A stretch of 41,652 bases of DNA from NCBI GenBank assembly GCA_002070965.1, contig MWEH01000169.1, positions 1 to 41,652 on the forward strand, read 5' to 3'. The notes beneath the pieces were generated by a model. It ran no database searches, was not told the DNA's origin, and saw only the letters and a list, made by a program, of their open reading frames with translations. Made by a program: the position numbers and the translations under genes. Source of the stretch: Firmicutes bacterium ADurb.Bin080. GTDB taxonomy: Bacteria; Bacillota; Clostridia; Christensenellales; DTU072. Below, piece by piece: positions 41,231 through 41,652 of the stretch (within the stretch, counting starts at the first letter, position 1; each line of letters starts with the position of its first letter).

Positions 41231-41652
41231 TGATATGCTACCTCCAAAGTAGACACTTGAAAAAGTAAAAGCTTTGGAGGTATTTTTATGGACAGAAGAA
41301 GGAAGTTTAGTAAAGAAGAGAAGGTAAGAGCAGCAAGCAGATATTTAGCAGGAGAGAAAGGAAGCACTTCCCTGGCCAGGGAAGTGGGCTGCAATGGAAG
41401 AACAATTCTTGAATGGGTAGAAATATATCGAGAACATGGTGAAGAAGGCTTTGAAGAAAGAGCGCACAACAGATCATATACAAAGGAACACAAGGCTACT
41501 GTTGTTGAAGAATACTTAATGGTAGGTTCCCAAAACATTATTGCGGCTAAGAATGGTATTTCGAAACGAGTTTTAGTAAATTGGATAAAAGAGTACAATG
41601 AAGGTAGATTAAAGGATTACCATCCTATGCCAGAGGTGTACTCAATGAAAGG
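41231..41652 (+). mobile_element. Left end of an IS3-family insertion sequence (partial)
   Basis: The segment starting TGATATGCTACC at 41231 and running through CAAAGTAGACACTTG resembles the left terminal repeats of IS3/IS150-group elements, which begin with TG. It is followed by a well-placed ribosome binding site and an OrfA-like frame that runs off the window. The exact outer boundary is inferred, since the right end and target duplication cannot be seen. Confidence 0.7.
41288..41652 (+). CDS. IS3-family transposase OrfA (5' part)
   Basis: A frame open to the window edge encodes 121 residues. GGAGG at 41276-41280 lies 7 bases before ATG. Two helix-turn-helix units are visible: residues about 7-45 (STSLAREVGCNGRTILEWV) and about 65-105 (SQNIIAAKNGISKRVLVNW). 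Then comes LKDYHPMPEVYSMK, a junction sequence common in IS3/IS150 OrfA proteins. OrfA binds the element ends. OrfB with the DDE catalytic domain is expected beyond the window, usually reached by frameshifting. The open frame on the opposite strand (41215-41598) is a shadow. Confidence 0.85.
   Translation, partial: MDRRRKFSKEEKVRAASRYLAGEKGSTSLAREVGCNGRTILEWVEIYREHGEEGFEERAHNRSYTKEHKATVVEEYLMVGSQNIIAAKNGISKRVLVNWIKEYNEGRLKDYHPMPEVYSMK

Noticed and set aside
41215-41598. 127-residue frame on the minus strand
   Set aside because: It is antisense to a transposase OrfA frame with a good ribosome binding site, two helix-turn-helix motifs and an IS end upstream.

Overview
The window looks like chromosomal DNA of a low-GC, Gram-positive, anaerobic member of the Bacillota, probably a clostridial lineage. 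Evidence: AT-rich DNA with standard stop codons, strong GGAGG-type ribosome binding sites, sigmaA-type promoters, a CIRCE/HrcA operator on a small heat-shock gene, surface proteins with GLUG and InlB-type repeats ending in a membrane anchor, a lipoprotein with an RsgI-like domain, and IS200/IS605 and IS3 family ends. Genus cannot be decided from this sequence.

Layout. (1) 1-301 is the right end of an IS200/IS605-type element: the last 64 codons of tnpB plus the right-end hairpin/omegaRNA region. It stops at the ribosome binding site of the next gene. (2) 312-13509 is a convergent two-operon catabolic locus. The plus-strand arm encodes a fucose-isomerase-like enzyme, a DUF4867 cupin-like protein, an EamA transporter and a GH31 glycosidase close to sulfoquinovosidases. 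The minus-strand arm encodes an IolD-like ThDP enzyme, an MmsA/IolA-like CoA-acylating aldehyde dehydrogenase, a Gfo/Idh/MocA oxidoreductase, an RpiB/LacA-like isomerase, an IclR regulator and a GPH-type sugar symporter. The arms meet with 4 bases between stop codons. (3) 13704-32628 is a cell-surface region: an RsgI-like lipoprotein, a 4295-residue repeat protein, a CIRCE-controlled Hsp20, and a convergently placed 1223-residue repeat protein. (4) 32758-41182 holds an HD-domain hydrolase, RidA, a fructokinase plus GH32 sucrose/fructan hydrolase pair, a BspA-type leucine-rich lipoprotein, an FAD oxidoreductase, an alpha/beta hydrolase and an M29 aminopeptidase. (5) 41231-41652 is the left end of an IS3-family element with the start of its orfA.

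How the genes may work together. The convergent locus reads as uptake of a glycoside, hydrolysis by a cytoplasmic GH31 enzyme, aldose-ketose isomerisation, oxidation, ThDP-dependent carbon-carbon cleavage and conversion of an aldehyde to an acyl-CoA. No kinase, aldolase, transaldolase or transketolase is present. Three substrate-contact positions differ from the characterised relatives: the GH31 enzyme has Gln and Phe where E. coli YihQ has the sulfonate-binding Arg301 and Tyr508, and the aldehyde dehydrogenase has Lys at a carboxylate-binding Arg. The substrate is therefore probably neither plain sulfoquinovose nor plain inositol. This is my best candidate for an undescribed system.

A second theme is structural: at least five spacers carry 39-66 bp imperfect tandem duplications that copy gene ends or gene starts, including ribosome binding sites, start codons and one C-terminus.
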